In this document: positions 60,730-64,000 of the stretch, piece after piece
How the letters are laid out: each line of letters begins with the position of its first letter
Position numbering within the stretch: the first letter of the stretch is position 1
Origin: Thunnus maccoyii
Taxonomy: Eukaryota; Chordata; Actinopteri; Scombriformes; Scombridae
NCBI RefSeq assembly: GCF_910596095.1
Contig: NC_056550.1
Span: 4,154,001-4,218,000, forward strand
DNA: 64,000 nt
Direction: 5' to 3'
Program-made: the position numbers and the translations under genes
Notes under the pieces: generated by a model
The model's input: the letters and a program-made list of their open reading frames with translations, nothing else
Databases searched by the model: none
Told to the model about the DNA's origin: nothing

Positions 60730-61403
60730 CTGAGAGAGAGAGGGAGAGAGAGACAGAGATAGACAGATAGACAGACAGATAGAGTAAACAGAGTGGAGAT
60801 TTTTTTCTGTAACAGTGAGGTCAGCAAACAGGACGAGAGTGACGTTTTTTGTTTAATCTGCTGAGAAGGTATGTTGGAAATACAGTTTTCACCCTCAAGT
60901 GACAAAGTTCAGTAAAAACTCCTGGATGCACACGCAAGAGTAATGTTCACATTAGATCAGACACATATTTTAACCAGTGCACCCTTTCAAAAAATGAATT
61001 ACCTCAGCCTTTACTGTTTCTTTCCATTGTATTTTCTGCAACCACAGCCTTCAACTGTTGGGTTTTGCAGCTGCGCCGGAGAAGTGTGAGGGTTAAATGT
61101 CTTGCTTAAGAACACCTCTACAGCGCAGTTTCTTCCTTTTCTGCTTAGACTGACCCTGTCATACTGCTGCCTGAAAACTTCTTTAGCCAACCTCTTCCAA
61201 CCTCAGGTCTCCAGGCACTGAGCATTCTGCTAATCATAGATTTTTCAGCAAAGAAAACACAGGTTACTATTATAATTCCTTCAGTGTGTACTGAAAATCT
61301 GCAGATTCTTCTTGTGATGAATGGCTTTGAATGTGTGTGTTTGTATTATAGCCCTGCAGGAATCATATGCAAACTCCTCCCACCACAACACACAGCACAA
61401 CAA

Positions 61404-61449
<46 letters not shown>

Positions 61450-63046
61450 CAGGCAGTGACGTCAGCAAGGGTGGATGGAGCTCCAGCGATTGTTCTGGAA
61501 TTGAACATCCATACGGAGAGAGCGAGAGAGAGGTTGACAAAGATAGGAAAGTAAAGAAAGAGAGAGAGAGAGAGGTAGGGGAGGGGGCCATGTGGGCGTA
61601 ACTAATCTAAACATCGCCATGACAACATACACAATACAACAGACGGGCAGGAGAACAAAGAGGCACAGCCTAACATTTAACTATATTTGACATTTCCAGC
61701 TTTAACACTATCTATCTATCTGTACATTGCTATCATAAAGCTGCTGCTACAGCTCATTGTGGCTGCCATGGAAACCTGCCCTCCTTCAGTTTTGCCTCCA
61801 CACACACACACACACGCTTACATTGCTGCTTATGCTAGAGTAGGCATTACACAACACCTCAGGCAAGGGAAGAGTGGAAGAGATGATGACGTAGAAAAGA
61901 AAACAGCTCACTTCAGACAGATTTAAGAGCAGTTTCTTTTTCAAAGGAAGTTTTCAAAGATGCAACCTGACACACGGCAGGAGGAGGAAGGTAAAAAATC
62001 AGAGCTGGCCAGTACTGGATTTTTCATGCTGTTACCAACATCAATATGAAAGTTTTACATATATGTCGGTGCTTTCTGGTGTCTCTAAAGTACCTCAAAT
62101 ATATCTTGGCATTTCTGTATTGCTGAAATATACACTGATACTGATATGTACTCAGTTGCCAGTTTTTTTTTAGCTTAAACTAATGCAAATTACATACAAC
62201 AGCCCTGCAGTAAACCTTCATAAAGGTTATAATGCTCTGTTTTTCTTGAACCCGTCTTACACAAATTGATTCACCTTATGGTTATTGTTGGTTCTGTGGT
62301 TTGTGCTGCTGTTGAATTGTACGGGGTTACACACTGAGAGGTGTTCTTCCACTCGCTGAAATAAATGAGGTGGAAGAAAGATGAGGAACTTCTGCCATTA
62401 GAAAGGAACAGTGTGCCTAATAAACTGGCAACTGAGTATGTGATAAACTTAAACTGGCCAATAATACAGTGTTAATGTGCCAGTCTGCCTGTACTAAAAA
62501 TAAATCTATTCACATTCTATTCCTTCTGCTCTCAACACACAGTCATTGTACCCATGATCATCGACAATGTGTTATATTGCTATGTGCTATAGATTTTTAG
62601 GTCTGATGGCATATTTGCTGTATGTTCATTCGCTCTGTCTTTCAAGTGTTTCTTGGTGCATCTCATGTATAACACTATGTATATAGTGTTACAGTTTGTG
62701 GGCAATGTTTACATATGTTATTCATACATTTAAAGGTGCCTTTATGGGTCTTTTTAACCATTCTTTCTTTCTTTTAGGTGGCAGAAACTGTAAATCAGCT
62801 TGTCTCTGACAAAATGAATATCCCAAATAAATTCCATGATGTTATTAATTTGTTGAGTCTGATTACTATTACTACTACTATTGTTAGTACTGTTTTATTT
62901 TTCTCTCTTTTAGTTTTTTTGGATTAACTGACTGCAAGTGTGTGGAAAAAGCTGCTGCAGAGGGAAACTTATTAGATTTTATGATTTGTATATCATGATG
63001 TCATTGTTCTGTTGTTTCTTTGTTATTTTTTCATCCCCAGGAGCAC
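60730..63046 (-). other. mpp2 upstream region: 5' UTR acceptor, CA array, possible promoter
   Basis: The first coding exon extends to 60729, where a long pyrimidine tract on the minus strand (complement of GAGAGAG, 60731-60785) and CAG form an acceptor. At least one non-coding exon must therefore lie further right. A CA array spans 61405-61447, and a GA-rich tract lies near 61555-61575. No coding exon is seen. Confidence 0.5.
61457..61464 (+). promoter_or_regulatory. Consensus CRE (TGACGTCA) upstream of mpp2
   Basis: A palindromic full CRE lies about 750 bases upstream of the mpp2 start codon in a comparatively GC-rich segment, just after a CA array. CREB-type factors bind this word. Whether it is the mpp2 promoter is inference. 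Confidence 0.3.
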
Positions 63047-63440
63047 CTTAAAGGACAGGTTCACAGTTTTTCAAGTCTGTCTTAAAACAACAGTCAGGAA
63101 CCCAAACGAACATTGAATTAGGTTTTTCTTGCCATAATCATTCCTCCTGTTCATACTGACCATTAGAAGATCCCTTCATGATGCACTTACAATGTAAGTA
63201 ATTGGGGACAAAATCCACAGTCCTCCTGTGCAAAAATGTATTTAAAAGTTTATCTGAAGCTAATATGAACGTTCATATATGATATCCATATGAGTCAAAT
63301 CAAGTAGATGTCTTTCAATGTTACAGTCTTTTTAGTGCCAAAGTTCCTCTTTTTGTTACTATACTTCCACCTCAGTTCAACAGGGAAACACTGTCCGAGG
63401 AAACACAAAGAGGGAATCTGATGCTAAAAAGACTGTAAAT
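63047..63440 (+). repeat. Dispersed repeat, copy 2
   Basis: Starts TTAAAGGACAGGTTCACAGT and aligns with 41345-41735 throughout. It has an extra short insert near 63270 (TTCATATATGATATCCATATG). Confidence 0.8.
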
Positions 63441-63545
63441 GTGTCAGATATCCACTTGATATGACTAACTCAGACTGATGAAGCCTCATATAAGCTTCAC
63501 ATCAACTTTTAAATACATTCTTGCACTAAATGACTATGTGGACAT

Positions 63546-64000
63546 TAGGGATGTGCAGAGAGCCCAGTGCTTGTATTTGTATCTCTATTTGTTGAGGCAG
63601 CAAAATTATTAATATTTGTATTTATATTCAAATTAAAGTGGAAATAGCCGTAAAAATCCAGTTTTTGCTTTTATTATGCTTTTTTTTTAGGAGTCTTACG
63701 AAGGAGGTCTCAAACTCGAGTCTCCCAGATCATAGACGACTGCACTGACTACTGAGCTAAAGCAAGTGCATCGCAAATGCACAGACAGACCTCTACCTAT
63801 TTATACACCCATAACACAGAGACAACACAGCAGGTAACATGTAGAGAAGAACTTTAGTGGTGATTCTTGCTTTGCACTTTTCATTCACTGCCTATTTTTT
63901 ACAACTTAACTTTGTGGAAAGGAGAAGGAAAACAACAGGTTATGTAGAGTCCCTTGGGAGCACTTTGCTTGTGTCAGTAGCTCAGCTTTATCTCTGGGGA
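63546..64000 (+). mobile_element. hAT-like repeat running off the window
   Basis: TTAGGGATGTGCAGAGAGCC at 63547 resembles the terminus of fish non-autonomous hAT elements. The right end is outside the window. The segment 63692-63775 looks tRNA-like on the minus strand (TAGCTCAGTAG A box, GAGTTTGAGACC B box). Confidence 0.4.

Overview
This is vertebrate genomic DNA, almost certainly from a teleost fish and probably a percomorph. The genes are split by GT-AG introns, intergenic DNA is AT-rich, CA/GT arrays are common, and the dispersed repeats (Tc1-like, hAT, Harbinger and LINE fragments, and a LINE/SINE-type tail ending in TTGA repeats) are typical of fish. The organism call is inferred from repeats and gene content.

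Positions 1-13,000 hold the 3' part of an immune-type cell-surface receptor on the + strand: a group B SRCR domain, three Ig-like domains, a transmembrane segment and a very acidic cytoplasmic tail full of tyrosine motifs. All of its exon junctions are phase 1. A second, phase-compatible tail exon lies 5 kb downstream, so it may be an alternative last exon or the relic of a duplicated gene. Positions 13,600-19,660 contain an orphan exon-like sequence and a 1.4-kb segment present three times in tandem. The middle copy is interrupted by a complete-length but decayed Tc1-like transposon at a clean TA site.

Positions 19,800-29,000 form an actinoporin-like locus: one intact two-coding-exon gene on the + strand with a likely 5' untranslated exon about 5 kb upstream, a degenerate 36-bp Ser/Thr-type repeat field behind it, and a truncated second copy that keeps its own promoter-like block. 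A second Tc1-like remnant and a long AT microsatellite lie in the presumed 5' intron.

Two complete genes follow on the - strand. retsat (all-trans-retinol 13,14-reductase) has 12 coding exons between 41,998 and 32,334 and a deduced length of 602 aa. mpp2 (membrane palmitoylated protein 2, a neuronal MAGUK scaffold) has 13 coding exons between 60,711 and 51,070 and a deduced length of 553 aa, including a 31-nt first coding exon. For both genes the splice sites and phases close without a break. Between and inside them are a hAT-type MITE with a target duplication, a 29-bp minisatellite, LINE remnants, and a Tc1-like element in an mpp2 intron that itself carries a nested inverted-repeat element. 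No functional link among the four loci is evident. The most unusual material is the receptor with exchangeable Grb2-type tails, the actinoporin-like pair, and the nested or tandem repeat structures.
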